Shown piece by piece: positions 1-8,669 of a stretch of 27,624 bases of DNA. The notes beneath the pieces were generated by a model. It was not told where the DNA came from. It did no database searches and saw only the letters and a program-made list of their open reading frames with translations. The stretch is from the IMG/VR virus record IMGVR_UViG_3300027631_000104, positions 1 through 27,624 of that record; one strand, 5' to 3'. This stretch comes from a virus. The translations under genes and the position numbers were made by a program. Numbering within the stretch: the stretch's first letter is position 1; every line of letters starts with the position of its first letter.

Positions 1-998
1 GTAGCATCTGCTGCTGCTGTTGCTTCTGCTGCTGCTTGAGCGGCGTTAGCCTTAGTTGTAGCATCTGCTGCTGCATTTGTTGCAGCTGTTGCTAGGCTTG
101 AAGTAACATCGGCTGAATTAGCCTTTGTTCCAAGGGCGGTTGTAATAGTTGTTGTGTAATTAGCGTCATCGTTAATTGCTGCTGCTAATTCATTTAATGT
201 ATTAAGAAGTGCTGGTGCGCCGTCTACTAATGAATCTACTGCAGTTGAAATTGCTGTATTACGATTTGAAACTTCTGTCGATATTGCAGATGATAGAGCT
301 GCTGCTGCTGTTGCTTCTGCTGCTGCTTGAGCGGCGTTAGCTTTTGTAGTAGCATCAGTTGCTGCTGCAGAAATTGCTGCTGCTTGAGCGGCGTTAGCCT
401 TAGTTGTAGCATCTGCTGCTGCTGCAGAGATTGCCGCTGACTGAGCTGAACCAGCTTTTGTAGTAGCATCAGTTGCTGCTGCAGAAATTGCTTCTGACTT
501 GGCAGTAGCAATTGCTGAATTTCTATCAGTAACTTCTGTTGCAATTGCTGCTGCAATTGCTGAGGTACGTGCTGTTGCTTCTGCTGCAACCTTTGATGTT
601 GCATCTGTTGCTGCATTTGCTTGTGCGCTTGATGCTGCACCTGCTGCATCGTATGCGGCTGCTGTTGCAGCTAATGCACGAGCATTTGTGAAATATAGAT
701 TTGATCCTTCTGCAAGATCTCCAGTATCATGGTTTGAAAGACTTGAAACTGTTCCTGTTACGTTACCAGTTAAGTTACCAACGATAGATGCTGTAATTGT
801 GCCTGCTGCAAAGTTTCCTGAGCCGTCACGCTTTACTACAGTATTAGGAGTATTGGCTGTATCTGCTGATCCGCCAACTGTGCTGATGATAAAGGCTGTT
901 GATGCCTCTGTTAATACGTTATAACCATTTACCGTTGCGACGGAACCGTCGACGATAAGGCCATTTTTTACTCTAAAGTTTTTATTTACAATTGCCAT
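1..998 (-). CDS. Tail-fibre-like Ala/Thr-rich repeat protein (C-terminal part off the window)
   Basis: The frame is open from an ATG at 998 down to the left edge, so the C-terminus is missing. AGAGGAG lies about 10 nt upstream of the ATG, which supports this start. The N-terminus begins MAIVNKNFRVKNGLIVDGSV, a pattern typical of fibre proteins, followed by LYFTNARA-like segments and a long Ala/Thr/Asn region with repeated TDATTKANAAQAAA blocks. These probably form a trimeric coiled or helical shaft. The same LYFTN and AKSEAISAAATDAT segments recur in the 768-residue fibre at 3600-5906, which suggests shared origin within this module. It is the most downstream structural gene of the minus-strand block seen here. 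The role (host binding or shaft) is inferred; the receptor is unknown. Confidence 0.8.
   Translation of the reverse strand, partial: MAIVNKNFRVKNGLIVDGSVATVNGYNVLTEASTAFIISTVGGSADTANTPNTVVKRDGSGNFAAGTITASIVGNLTGNVTGTVSSLSNHDTGDLAEGSNLYFTNARALAATAAAYDAAGAASSAQANAATDATSKVAAEATARTSAIAAAIATEVTDRNSAIATAKSEAISAAATDATTKAGSAQSAAISAAAADATTKANAAQAAAISAAATDATTKANAAQAAAEATAAAALSSAISTEVSNRNTAISTAVDSLVDGAPALLNTLNELAAAINDDANYTTTITTALGTKANSADVTSSLATAATNAAADATTKANAAQAAAEATAAADA
20..460. repeat. Imperfect direct repeats in Ala-rich fibre gene
   Basis: A block of about 40 bp beginning GCTGCTGCTTGAGCGGCGTT occurs near positions 29, 320 and 381, separated by diverged copies. It encodes the repeated Ala-Asn-Ala-Ala-Gln-Ala-Ala shaft segments on the minus strand. 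Such repeats allow length change by slippage or recombination. Confidence 0.75.
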
Positions 999-1021
999 AA
1001 TTTATGACTCCTCTTACTGCT

Positions 1022-1576
1022 TTATTTTAACGCTGTTCTGAAATATCTTACAGTTACTTCGCCTGATACTGGGGTGACTGTTAAACTAATTATACCATTC
1101 GCAGATTCAAAAGCGGTTGTTGCAATTGATGAATTAGCGTTTGTTACAATGTTAGACTCTGATACATATATATCAGAAGATCCTCTTAATGCGGTTATGT
1201 TAGAGAAATATGATTCTCCAGTGGATGCCTTTACAATCTGCAAAGCATATGATGCCGTCCGATAATCTGCTGAGGCATATGAGTCTATAGTTGTCTTATT
1301 CTGAATTCCTGCGATTGTTAGATCATTATTTCCTTCTAGACCCATTAAGGTTTCAATGCTTGTTGAGGTGTTAGAAAGAGTTGTGACTGATGCTGACAGC
1401 TGGTTGACTTTATAGGTCAAAGAATCTGAATCTGCAGAGTTTGTTATACCTACTACATTTTCTAATGCTTCAATTGCGTCATTTGCGTTAGCATGTTGTG
1501 CTGCGTGTCCAGATAACTCGTCTGTTGAAAGAGGGTTAGCTAGGTTGTCTTTGCTTACTGGGAAATTGCTTGCCAT
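1022..1576 (-). CDS. Putative tail-fibre/appendage protein
   Basis: 184 residues; the start MASNFPVSKD is preceded by AGGAGGC, 7 nt before ATG. The N-terminal ~70 residues are helical and polar (LSTDELSGHAAQHANANDAI, then a Ser/Thr-rich coil), and the rest is a beta-rich Ser/Thr/Asn domain ending in VRYFRTALK. The N-terminal AQHANANDAIEALE pattern resembles segments found in phage structural proteins that join fibre subunits. No enzymatic motif is visible. The gene sits between two other fibre-type genes in the same orientation, so a structural accessory or adhesin role is inferred from context. Confidence 0.65.
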   Translation of the reverse strand: MASNFPVSKDNLANPLSTDELSGHAAQHANANDAIEALENVVGITNSADSDSLTYKVNQLSASVTTLSNTSTSIETLMGLEGNNDLTIAGIQNKTTIDSYASADYRTASYALQIVKASTGESYFSNITALRGSSDIYVSESNIVTNANSSIATTAFESANGIISLTVTPVSGEVTVRYFRTALK

Positions 1577-1623
1577 GTTGCCTCCTGGCGATACTGCATT
1601 TACTAATTATATCTTATTAAAAT

Positions 1624-1803
1624 TTATAATTGAGATAAAATTTGAACATATGTGTTTTTTTCAATAATATGATTATCTAAAATTGATTGGTTGGATGGCT
1701 TTTCTTCTGGCGCCTCATCTTTCCATGGCTCAATTTCAGCAATCAAAAAGCTTAGTCTTTCTATTTTACCATTTAGAATTTCTTTTTGTTCATCTATTGT
1801 CAT
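1624..1803 (-). CDS. Small coiled-coil protein of the fibre module
   Basis: 59 residues from ATG at 1803, beginning MTIDEQKEILNGKIERLSFL. The upstream fibre gene stops at 1805, so the two are nearly contiguous, with GGATGGG about 7 nt before this ATG. A longer start at 1842 would overlap the fibre gene and has no good ribosome-binding site. The sequence is charged and helical with a heptad-like Leu/Ile spacing and no Cys or membrane segment. It may be a fibre chaperone or a small structural part, judged only from position. Confidence 0.6.
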   Translation of the reverse strand: MTIDEQKEILNGKIERLSFLIAEIEPWKDEAPEEKPSNQSILDNHIIEKNTYVQILSQL

Positions 1804-1804
1804 A

Positions 1805-3592
1805 TTATGCCCATCCAGTCGATGTAGTTCCTGAACTACCATATGAGTTGCTTGCTGATATGTTTACCCATCTTGCCCAACTATTTGTTGCATCATTTCT
1901 TGTAACAGTTACAGAGCCTCCTGCTGGTATTGATCCGCCTGTGCCATTTGTTGATGCATTGACAGTTCCACCACTTGAATTAGAGAATTGAACTCCCCAT
2001 GCATAGGATGTTGCTGCTGTTGAAGATGTATTTGTAATTGTTAAAGTCCATTGATATTTTCCACCAATCTGACCATCATAAGTATTAGATACTGATAGTG
2101 TTGGTGCGCTACCTGAAACAACTGCGGTCCATCTTGCATACATTGTTATATTTCTTGCAGGTGGGGTCCAAGTTCCTCCTGCTCCAACATAATATGTATA
2201 GTCAAGAGATCCTGTATCATACCATCCATTAAACGTATATCCTGATCTTGATGGAGCTCCTGGAGCTGTTGAAGTTCCTGTAGTAAATGATACGTCTCCG
2301 CCACCAGACCCTCCGTTTGCATTGTATGAAATTGTATATGTAGTTACTGGAGGAACATATGGAGTTGATGTAACTGTATTTGACTTAACCCAAGAAGACC
2401 ATCCTCCAGCATTATATGCTCTACCAAAAGCAGCAAATTGATCTGGGGTTCCAGATGCTTCTGAGTCTGTTATAACATGGCTTGTAGCAGATGATGATGA
2501 TAATGCTACTTGGGTTCCAGAATTTTCATCTGCTGGTGACGAACCAGTTGCTTTTCTTATTTGAATTTCATATGCAGTTGGGCTTCCAGTGCTAAATGAT
2601 GTGCTTGCATTAATAGTGGTCCGTGCCTGGACGGTGCCAGATGGTGAAAGTGAAGCTGAGCCTCCGCTAGGGACTGCTACAACAGGGACTGCAGTAAGTG
2701 ATGCTGATGCTGATCCAGCAGTTCCAGTTTTATTAGAAACTGTTACGGATTGCGACATTCCGTAGCCCTGATATCCCGAAGGTGATTTTGGATATACGGT
2801 AAATTGGTTTGTTTCATTTCCATCTGCAATTGACCAACTATAGCTTGTTGATGAAGAAGGAACATTCACGGTTGTAGTGACTCCATTGCCAAGTTTTACA
2901 ATATCGTAAGAAGAAGCTCCAGTTGCTGCTGACCAAAAAATATAAACTGTTTTATTTGTGTTAATTGGAGTTACAGAAACTGTTACCGATCCTACCGAGC
3001 CAGAACCAGAAAATGTTTGTCCAGAAGGGGACACAGAGCCATTATTTGTAGAAACAGAATATGTTGTTGCATTTGAAGAAGAAGTCCATGAACCGCTGTA
3101 ATTTAAATAATTTGATGAGATTGAAACTGAGGGTTGGCTAGGGGTAGCGGTGGAATCATAAGCAGACATTGATGATATTGTTGGAAGAGTAACTGACCCA
3201 GTGCTTTGGCTAACAGTTGTATTTCCTCTTTCGTTTGTTGCAACTACTGTTACTCCTATAGTCGAATCAACATCGGATGCTGTTGTTGTATAGGTTGATG
3301 ACGTTGCTCCTGAAATATCTATTCCACCACGCTTCCATTGATATGTAAATGAGACTGGTGCGTAGGCAGGATTTGTATTCCAATTTCCATTTATAGACCA
3401 AGTTGTTGGTATAGAAGGATATGTTGTGCCAGAATATAACATTGTAAGACCTGATGACTGTGGCAAATTTGGATAAGCTATTTTCCAGCCATTATCATAT
3501 ACGTAAGCTTTTTTTGCAGATAGCCAAGTGGCACCGTTATGTATTCTTAACGATTTTGCTTCTTGCCAACTAGATCCATCATTTATTTTCAT
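1805..3592 (-). CDS. Large Ig-like/InlB-repeat tail-fibre or adhesin protein
   Basis: 595 residues, start MKINDGSSWQEAKSLRIHNG with AGGAT 6 nt upstream. Order: an N-terminal segment with two Trp-containing repeats (SSWQEAKSLRIHNG, ATWLSAKKAYVYDNG) typical of phage appendage proteins; several Ser/Thr-rich beta-sandwich (Ig/FN3-like) regions with FTYQWKRGGIDISGATSSTY (Ig-like fold signature); around residue 430-490 a repeat of the InlB B/Flg_new type (YTISYNANGG ... GYTFNGWYDT ... ITMYARW); then a further Ig-like domain. InlB B-type repeats are common in Gram-positive surface and phage adhesion proteins. It begins 7 nt after the stop of the collagen-like fibre gene, so they share a transcript. 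Likely function: binding of the host surface (inferred). Confidence 0.8.
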   Translation of the reverse strand: MKINDGSSWQEAKSLRIHNGATWLSAKKAYVYDNGWKIAYPNLPQSSGLTMLYSGTTYPSIPTTWSINGNWNTNPAYAPVSFTYQWKRGGIDISGATSSTYTTTASDVDSTIGVTVVATNERGNTTVSQSTGSVTLPTISSMSAYDSTATPSQPSVSISSNYLNYSGSWTSSSNATTYSVSTNNGSVSPSGQTFSGSGSVGSVTVSVTPINTNKTVYIFWSAATGASSYDIVKLGNGVTTTVNVPSSSTSYSWSIADGNETNQFTVYPKSPSGYQGYGMSQSVTVSNKTGTAGSASASLTAVPVVAVPSGGSASLSPSGTVQARTTINASTSFSTGSPTAYEIQIRKATGSSPADENSGTQVALSSSSATSHVITDSEASGTPDQFAAFGRAYNAGGWSSWVKSNTVTSTPYVPPVTTYTISYNANGGSGGGDVSFTTGTSTAPGAPSRSGYTFNGWYDTGSLDYTYYVGAGGTWTPPARNITMYARWTAVVSGSAPTLSVSNTYDGQIGGKYQWTLTITNTSSTAATSYAWGVQFSNSSGGTVNASTNGTGGSIPAGGSVTVTRNDATNSWARWVNISASNSYGSSGTTSTGWA

Positions 3593-3599
3593 TTATATC

Positions 3600-5906
3600 C
3601 TAATACTGTATATAAATATCTCCAGCAACCATACCAGTAGTAGGTAGTGTGCCAGTGTTATTATAGAATGTTTTTGCTCCTACGGGAATTGTTATTACTT
3701 GACCTAAATAAACAGCATTTCCATTAATTCCTACAAATGAGTTTGCAAGCATTGCATTTGTTACAGATGCAGTGTCTGCTAAAGTAACTGCTGTTCCAGC
3801 AATTTTAGTTTTATCTATTGCGGCAGATGCATTAATGTCTATATTCATTATAGCGCCATCTAGAATTTTTGCAGAAGTTATAGAGCTATCTGCTATTGTG
3901 GTTGTTAAACCAGTTACTGTAGCACCAGAAAAATCTACTGTGCCAGTAAATACTGGTGAAGCTTTTGTTGCATAGCTTGTTAAGTTTAGTGTTGCCCATG
4001 AAGCAGATGTTCCATCTGTAGTTAAATATTTTCCACTGTTGTTAAGCTGCGCTGGAAGTGTGCTCAGTCCAGTTACTGTCGCACCAGAAAAATCTACTGT
4101 TCCAGTAAATGCTGGTGATGCAAGAGGTGCTTTCAATGCTAAATTTGATATTGTTGCATATGTAGATGTTGCTGTTGTTGTGGACAGCTTTGCATCTAAT
4201 GCTGTCTGGGTTGCTGCCGAAACAGGCTTTGAAGAATCTGATGTGTTGTCTACATTAGCAAGTCCTACCATTGACTTTGTAATACCAGAAACTGTTCCCG
4301 TAAATATTGGAGAAGCAAGTGGAGCATATGTTGATGCAGCTGTTTCTGAGGACAGCTTGGTTCCAACTAGCGTAGTCAGTGAAGATGCAGCTGTTTGGTC
4401 TGTAGCAATATAGTCTGCAATTTCTTTAAGTGTATCAAATGAAGCTGGTGCCCCATTAACAACAGTTGCTATTTGGGCTGCTATATCAGAAGTTCTTGCA
4501 ATTGTAGTAGGAATAACTGAGTCTAATATCTTACCGCTGGCGACTCCAATTTTTGCATATCCTCCTGATAGGTCAGCATCGGCTTCCATAACATATCCAT
4601 CTAATCTGTTATCTAGGTTTGATATTGTTACATAGTTATTTGCTGTGTATGCAAGTATTTCGTCTGTGGCTGCATTGATGTTTACGTAGACGTCTGTAAA
4701 TCTTTGATTATTTGCTGACGAAGCCCTTTCGTTTGTAAAATAAAGGTTTGTTGTTCCTTCTGTGACGCTGTCGGAGTTACCAGTAAAACTTGATCCACCT
4801 GTTCCGTCTGCTCCTTTTGGAATCGTAAAGTTAAGGACTGCTGCAGAAGTTGTACCAGAATTTATTACGGAAGCAGATGAGCCTGCTGCGCCAGTTGTAA
4901 CTGTTCCAACTGTAACTGTAGCCGCTAATCCATTTGCGCCATTAGTTCCATTGGTTCCGTTAGTTCCGTTAGTGCCTGCGGCTCCTGCGGCTCCTGTATC
5001 GCCCTTTAATCCTTGTGGACCATTTTCTCCTGCTGGCCCAGTAAGACCAATAGTGCCTGCGGCTCCTGCGGCTCCTGTATCGCCCTTTAATCCTTGTGGA
5101 CCAACATCTCCACGAGGAATTGTAAAATTAAATAGTGGGGCAGTAGCTGTTCCAGTATTTGTAATAGAGACAGATGTCCCTGGATTTCCCGTAGAGACTG
5201 TTCCGAGTGTTATAGTTGAGGAACTACCGCCTGGTATTGCAGAAACTGCTGCATTGATTGCAGTATTTCTATTTGTAATTTCAGTTGATATTGCAGTATT
5301 AATTGCGTTATTTCTATTTGAAGTTTCTGCTGCAACCTTAGTATCTGTATAAGAATTAGCCGAAGATACTGCAGCTGCTGCTGAAACTGTATCTTTTGTA
5401 TCTGCTGCGGCTGCGGCTGCTACTATTGCTTCTGATTTGGCTGTAGCGGATTTATTAGTTGCGTCAGTGGCTGCTGTACTGATTGCTTCTGATTTGGCTG
5501 TAGCGATTGCTGTATTTCTATTTATTGACTCAGTTGCAATTGCAGAAGATATTGCTAAAGATACTGCATCAATTGCTCTTTGATTAGTAAAATATTTATT
5601 AGTAGATCCTTCTGCAATAGAATTAGTTGTTAGAGCGGCAATTGCCGCTGCAAGATCTGCTGAAACAGACATTGAGTCTGGTAATTGTGATGTTGGTATT
5701 TTACCAAGGGAATTAAGCGTAGCAAGGCCATTAGCCTCTCCAGCCTTTAATGCATAGGAGGTTGTAGCATTCCATCTTGAACCATTACCAATTTTAAACT
5801 TAAGGGTATCTGTTTCAATTCCAAGTTCACCTGATAATAGTATTGGGTTGTTGGACACCCAGTTTGCTGCTGTGTCTCTTCTAAGTTGTATTCTTAATGA
5901 TGCCAT
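3600..5906 (-). CDS. Long collagen-like tail fibre with tropism-type N-terminus
   Basis: 768 residues. The start at 5906 (MASLRIQLRRDTAANW) has AGGAGG 9 nt upstream; the ATG at 5930 would lie inside the preceding gene. The N-terminal ~60 residues (RRDTAANWVSNNPILLSGEL, ETDTLKFKIGNG) match the short domain found at the N-terminus of many phage fibre/tropism proteins. Then come an Ala-rich AKSEAISTAAT shaft, two collagen-like stretches (GPQGLKGDTGAAGAAGT and NGTNGTNG), LYFTNERA segments, and beta-repeats with PASPIFTGTV and DFSGATVTGL motifs. Collagen-like phage fibres form trimers; here the shaft is inferred to project a distal receptor-binding tip. It lies in the middle of the fibre operon. 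Confidence 0.85.
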   Translation of the reverse strand: MASLRIQLRRDTAANWVSNNPILLSGELGIETDTLKFKIGNGSRWNATTSYALKAGEANGLATLNSLGKIPTSQLPDSMSVSADLAAAIAALTTNSIAEGSTNKYFTNQRAIDAVSLAISSAIATESINRNTAIATAKSEAISTAATDATNKSATAKSEAIVAAAAAADTKDTVSAAAAVSSANSYTDTKVAAETSNRNNAINTAISTEITNRNTAINAAVSAIPGGSSSTITLGTVSTGNPGTSVSITNTGTATAPLFNFTIPRGDVGPQGLKGDTGAAGAAGTIGLTGPAGENGPQGLKGDTGAAGAAGTNGTNGTNGTNGANGLAATVTVGTVTTGAAGSSASVINSGTTSAAVLNFTIPKGADGTGGSSFTGNSDSVTEGTTNLYFTNERASSANNQRFTDVYVNINAATDEILAYTANNYVTISNLDNRLDGYVMEADADLSGGYAKIGVASGKILDSVIPTTIARTSDIAAQIATVVNGAPASFDTLKEIADYIATDQTAASSLTTLVGTKLSSETAASTYAPLASPIFTGTVSGITKSMVGLANVDNTSDSSKPVSAATQTALDAKLSTTTATSTYATISNLALKAPLASPAFTGTVDFSGATVTGLSTLPAQLNNSGKYLTTDGTSASWATLNLTSYATKASPVFTGTVDFSGATVTGLTTTIADSSITSAKILDGAIMNIDINASAAIDKTKIAGTAVTLADTASVTNAMLANSFVGINGNAVYLGQVITIPVGAKTFYNNTGTLPTTGMVAGDIYIQY
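4971..5022. repeat. 52-bp direct repeat, copy 1 (collagen-like shaft)
   Basis: Identical to 5052-5103 over 52 bases; it encodes the repeated GPQGLKGDTGAAGAAGT segment on the minus strand. Identity at third codon positions indicates a recent duplication. Confidence 0.85.
5052..5103. repeat. 52-bp direct repeat, copy 2 (collagen-like shaft)
   Basis: Second exact copy of the repeat at 4971-5022, with 29 bp between the two. Confidence 0.85.
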
Positions 5907-5907
5907 T

Positions 5908-6366
5908 TTATGAACCTCCTGCATCAACAATTATACCATCGTTGTCTGCAGAACTTCCTCCTTCTAGAACTTCGTCTTGTACTTCTATAACACTGCCTTC
6001 TGGGTTTCCTCCATCAAGCAATGTTTGGTTTTCAAATGTTCCGCCTTGGTTTGATATTGAAGGACTTTGTCCATCGTATCCGACTACAAGCGGCAATACT
6101 AGATTGGGAGAATCAGAAGTATTTGTTTCCTTGAATGTAATCTTATTCTGAACATCAATTGTATGAACATTTCCATCAAATGTATGGGTGTGCATGTAAA
6201 ATGGTGTTGGATCTGTGCTGGGAGGGGTTAGTTCTACCCAGACAATACCATTATATATTCTTAAATTCTTGCTTACTACGTTAAAATAAATATCTCCAAC
6301 TGTGGCTATATCAGGATTCTCCATAGAAGTAAGAAGATTAAGTGCAACCTTCATTTGTCTGGACAT
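5908..6366 (-). CDS. Tail-fibre-associated structural protein
   Basis: 152 residues, start MSRQMKVALNLLTSMENPDI with AGGAT upstream. The N-terminus contains GDIYFNVVSKNLRIYNGIVW, the same type of 'display' motif (YFN...LRIYNG..W) seen in the neighbouring 399- and 144-residue proteins (YYNSGDNVMYYYNG; FYFDTNTTRFWGP). The middle has a HTHTFDG His-rich segment, and the C-terminus is acidic and Gly-rich. The ribosome-binding site of the following fibre gene lies inside its last codons, so the two are translationally close. The HTHTFDG stretch could bind metal as in some fibre tips; this is inference. Confidence 0.65.
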   Translation of the reverse strand: MSRQMKVALNLLTSMENPDIATVGDIYFNVVSKNLRIYNGIVWVELTPPSTDPTPFYMHTHTFDGNVHTIDVQNKITFKETNTSDSPNLVLPLVVGYDGQSPSISNQGGTFENQTLLDGGNPEGSVIEVQDEVLEGGSSADNDGIIVDAGGS

Positions 6367-6370
6367 TTTA

Positions 6371-7570
6371 TTATCCTACAACTACTACTTTATATTCTCC
6401 AGCTGACGGGGCTATTGCAAAGTCTACTGTTACTGTATTTGAGCTAGTTCTTTTTACATCAGCTTCGACTTGTGCAAATGGGGATGCCGCTTCAAATATT
6501 TGAACTGTTACATCGGCTGTGCCTAAGTTGTGTGTTATTGTATAGGATGTGGCAGATGCACCAAGTGTTTCTGCATACTTTCTAGCAATTGCATGGTAGG
6601 CTGTTCCATTATTAGTTAATGTCCATGTATCAGATGTTTCATTCCATAGAATTTCTACGTCTGTCTCTAGTCCACGCTCTACTGTTATTCCTGCGTCTGT
6701 TGTTGGGGTGCCAGCAAAATTACTATTTAGCTTTACCTTATTATCTTCAATATTAATCTGCGTAGTGTTTACAGAGTTAACAGTTCCAATAACATTTAGG
6801 TTTCCGCCAACTTGTAAATTACCAGCAATCTCTACGTTGTCTGGCAAACCTACGGTTACGGCTGCGTTGTGTCCGCTGTTTGGAGAAACAGTAATTTCAT
6901 TTGCTGTTCCTACAATAGTTGCTACATAGTCGCCAGTTGTTTGTGAATCTAAATTAATATCTTTTACAGATACTACGCCAGCATTTACATTAAAGTCTGC
7001 TGCATCAAATGAAGCTACGCCTTTATTTGTTGTTGAGGCGTCTTCTGCTGAAATTGTTATTGCATTATTTGTTACGGCAACATCAATTCCTTCTCCACCA
7101 CTTACAGTTAATCCTTCTGTAAGTAATGAAATAGATGTGCTTCCAGCATCTCCAGTTATTGCAAGCTCTGTCGCTACATCAACTTCACCAGCTGCAGTTA
7201 GTCTACCTTGCTGATCTACTGTGAATGTTGGTATTTTTGTTTGTGATCCATATGAACCAGTTGTTACTGCTGTGTTGTCTAAATCTATTGTTGTGATTCC
7301 TGTAGAATCAACGTACGTTTTTGTTAAGCCAACTCCGCCTTCAATAGATGCGCCAATTGCATCTTGAATTACTTCTTGCGAACCACTCATTGACTGCCAT
7401 GGACCATTTGGTGATGCTAGTCCATTGTAGTAGTACATAACATTGTCGCCACTGTTATAGTAAATTTGACCAATTACTGGATTTGATGGGGCTGAGCCTA
7501 AATTCTGGATTCTAGCATTTAAAAGCTCATTCTTATTGAGATCAATGCTAACTAAAAACTTTTTTGCCAT
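6371..7570 (-). CDS. Tail-fibre protein with beta-helical shaft and C-terminal fold domain
   Basis: 399 residues; start MAKKFLVSIDLNKNELLNAR with GGGAG 9 nt upstream. The N-terminal ~70 residues carry the LNKNELLNARIQNLGSAPSN and GQIYYNSGDN motifs typical of phage fibre N-termini. The central region is Ser/Thr/Val/Gly-rich beta repeats (e.g. IAGNLQVGGNLNVIGTVNSV, a known fibre shaft pattern). The C-terminal ~70 residues contain SYTITHNLGTADVTVQIFEA, a small beta-domain also found at the end of the 144-residue neighbour (VQINHNLGFNPNVTV). It is part of the same minus-strand fibre operon. Confidence 0.8.
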   Translation of the reverse strand: MAKKFLVSIDLNKNELLNARIQNLGSAPSNPVIGQIYYNSGDNVMYYYNGLASPNGPWQSMSGSQEVIQDAIGASIEGGVGLTKTYVDSTGITTIDLDNTAVTTGSYGSQTKIPTFTVDQQGRLTAAGEVDVATELAITGDAGSTSISLLTEGLTVSGGEGIDVAVTNNAITISAEDASTTNKGVASFDAADFNVNAGVVSVKDINLDSQTTGDYVATIVGTANEITVSPNSGHNAAVTVGLPDNVEIAGNLQVGGNLNVIGTVNSVNTTQINIEDNKVKLNSNFAGTPTTDAGITVERGLETDVEILWNETSDTWTLTNNGTAYHAIARKYAETLGASATSYTITHNLGTADVTVQIFEAASPFAQVEADVKRTSSNTVTVDFAIAPSAGEYKVVVVG

Positions 7571-7582
7571 TTTCTTTCTCCC

Positions 7583-8017
7583 TTATGACAGATATGCTGT
7601 CCCTGAAAACGGTTGCGCCATAGTCAGTGTTATTTGATTAATACTATTATAGTCTATTCCAGTTTCTAATATGTCTCCAGCACTAGATTTCACGGTTACA
7701 TTTGGGTTGAACCCAAGATTATGATTTATCTGAACTGAATATATGCCATTAACTGGGCCGACTATTTGTGCCATTTCCCATGGATAGGTCAAAGAAATTT
7801 GCTTATCCAATATGAAGCTATTATTTATATTCCAAGTATTTGTTAAAGCCTTTGGACCCCAAAACCTTGTTGTGTTTGTATCAAAATAAAAATCTCCTGG
7901 GACTCCCAACGTATTGTCTGGATTTCCGCCTCCACTTATTATTGTTCTTCCAGGGGCGCCAGAAGACCTTACAACAACAAGAGGGTTATTCTCTGTAACT
8001 ATCAGTCTTGTAGCCAT
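7583..8017 (-). CDS. Small tail-appendage protein with 'HNLG' C-terminal domain
   Basis: 144 residues; start ATG at 8017 overlaps the stop of the preceding gene by one base, indicating coupled translation. It has a display-type motif (GDFYFDTNTTRFWGP) and a C-terminal domain YSVQINHNLGFNPNVTVKSS that matches the C-terminal domain of the 399-residue fibre. It appears to be a minimal version of that fibre: N-terminal attachment plus tip, lacking the shaft. Structural role by similarity and context. Confidence 0.65.
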   Translation of the reverse strand: MATRLIVTENNPLVVVRSSGAPGRTIISGGGNPDNTLGVPGDFYFDTNTTRFWGPKALTNTWNINNSFILDKQISLTYPWEMAQIVGPVNGIYSVQINHNLGFNPNVTVKSSAGDILETGIDYNSINQITLTMAQPFSGTAYLS

Positions 8018-8361
8018 TATACGGTTACCGCCCTATTTAATGTCATATAACCTTCTAGCAATCTTGTTTTGTTTACACTTGGATCAACTAAAACTAGGTC
8101 ATATGCGGATTTTGGAAAAAACATTTTATTTGTTCTATCTGCAGATATTGATATTTTTATCTTGCCTTCTACTGAACTTATTGTAAGTCCGTCTTGCTCT
8201 GTTAATGTAAACGCTAGCTTTTTTCCGCCTTGAGTATCTCTAACTTGAAGTTTTGCTGTGTGGTTATGAAGCTGAATAGGTGTTTGATCTTCGTCTAGGT
8301 ATTGAACCTCAAACGTAAACGTTGTATTTTGATCAACTTCAAAATTCTTTTGCGCTGCCAC
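8017..8361 (-). CDS. Tail/baseplate-associated protein, BppU N-terminus-like
   Basis: 114 residues. The start codon is GTG at 8361 with AGGGG 7 nt upstream; the ATG at 8363 is in another frame. The sequence FEVDQNTTFTFEVQYLDEDQ ... TAKLQVRDTQGG ... YDLVLVDPSVNKTRLLEGYM follows the pattern of the small beta-sandwich domain at the N-terminus of phage baseplate upper/fibre proteins, here as a free-standing protein. It would connect fibres to the tail tip. First gene after the terminator at 8377-8408, so it is either read through or has its own promoter. Confidence 0.55.
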   Translation of the reverse strand: MAAQKNFEVDQNTTFTFEVQYLDEDQTPIQLHNHTAKLQVRDTQGGKKLAFTLTEQDGLTISSVEGKIKISISADRTNKMFFPKSAYDLVLVDPSVNKTRLLEGYMTLNRAVTV

Positions 8362-8376
8362 ATTTACCCCTAAATT

Positions 8377-8408
8377 AGAAAAGCCCTTATGCCAATTTTA
8401 GCATAAGG
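8377..8408 (-). terminator. Intrinsic terminator between holin-like gene and fibre operon
   Basis: The stem CCTTATGC/GCATAAGG (8 bp, 8-nt loop) is followed on the minus strand by GCTTTTC. It separates the holin-like gene from the fibre genes. Read on the plus strand it has no T tract, so it acts only on leftward transcription. Confidence 0.65.
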
Positions 8409-8429
8409 ACCTTCCCAATCAACTACAAC

Positions 8430-8669
8430 TTAGGCTTTGTTAACAAATCCAAAATTCTTATCGTTTGGATTTAATGCCTTTAAAATTACGGGTGCGACTG
8501 CTGCAACTCCGCCGAGCAATAAATCTCTAGGATTTGTATTGCCTGTCATATATAGCGCTAGTGCTGCTGAAAGAAATGCTCTTCCGTAGCTTGCTAATGC
8601 TGCTAGTATCTGTTCTTGCATAGTTACCTTTCCATCTTTGTTTAAATCTGCTTTTGCAAATTTAGCCAT
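8430..8669 (-). CDS. Holin-like membrane protein with an EF-hand loop
   Basis: 79 residues; start MAKFAKADLNKDGKV with AAGGAG 10 nt upstream. Residues 8-19 are DLNKDGKVTMQE, a complete 12-residue EF-hand loop (Asp1, Asn3, Asp5, Gly6, Thr9, Glu12). Then come two hydrophobic helices, roughly residues 24-42 (ALASYGRAFLSAALALYM) and 50-66 (LLLGGVAAVAPVILKAL), and a short polar tail. Size and two-helix topology fit small phage holins of the r1t type. It sits between the fibre operon and the ribonucleotide reductase and near the transglycosylase at 10876. A plain membrane structural protein cannot be excluded. The calcium-loop assignment is seen; calcium control is inference. Confidence 0.65.
   Translation of the reverse strand: MAKFAKADLNKDGKVTMQEQILAALASYGRAFLSAALALYMTGNTNPRDLLLGGVAAVAPVILKALNPNDKNFGFVNKA

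Noticed and set aside
499-924. Plus-strand Ala/Val-rich open frame
   Set aside because: It is the complement of the Ala-rich fibre gene on the minus strand; no ribosome-binding site.
4762-5352. Plus-strand Pro-rich open frame
   Set aside because: Antisense image of the collagen-like Gly-X-Y region; no ribosome-binding site or promoter.
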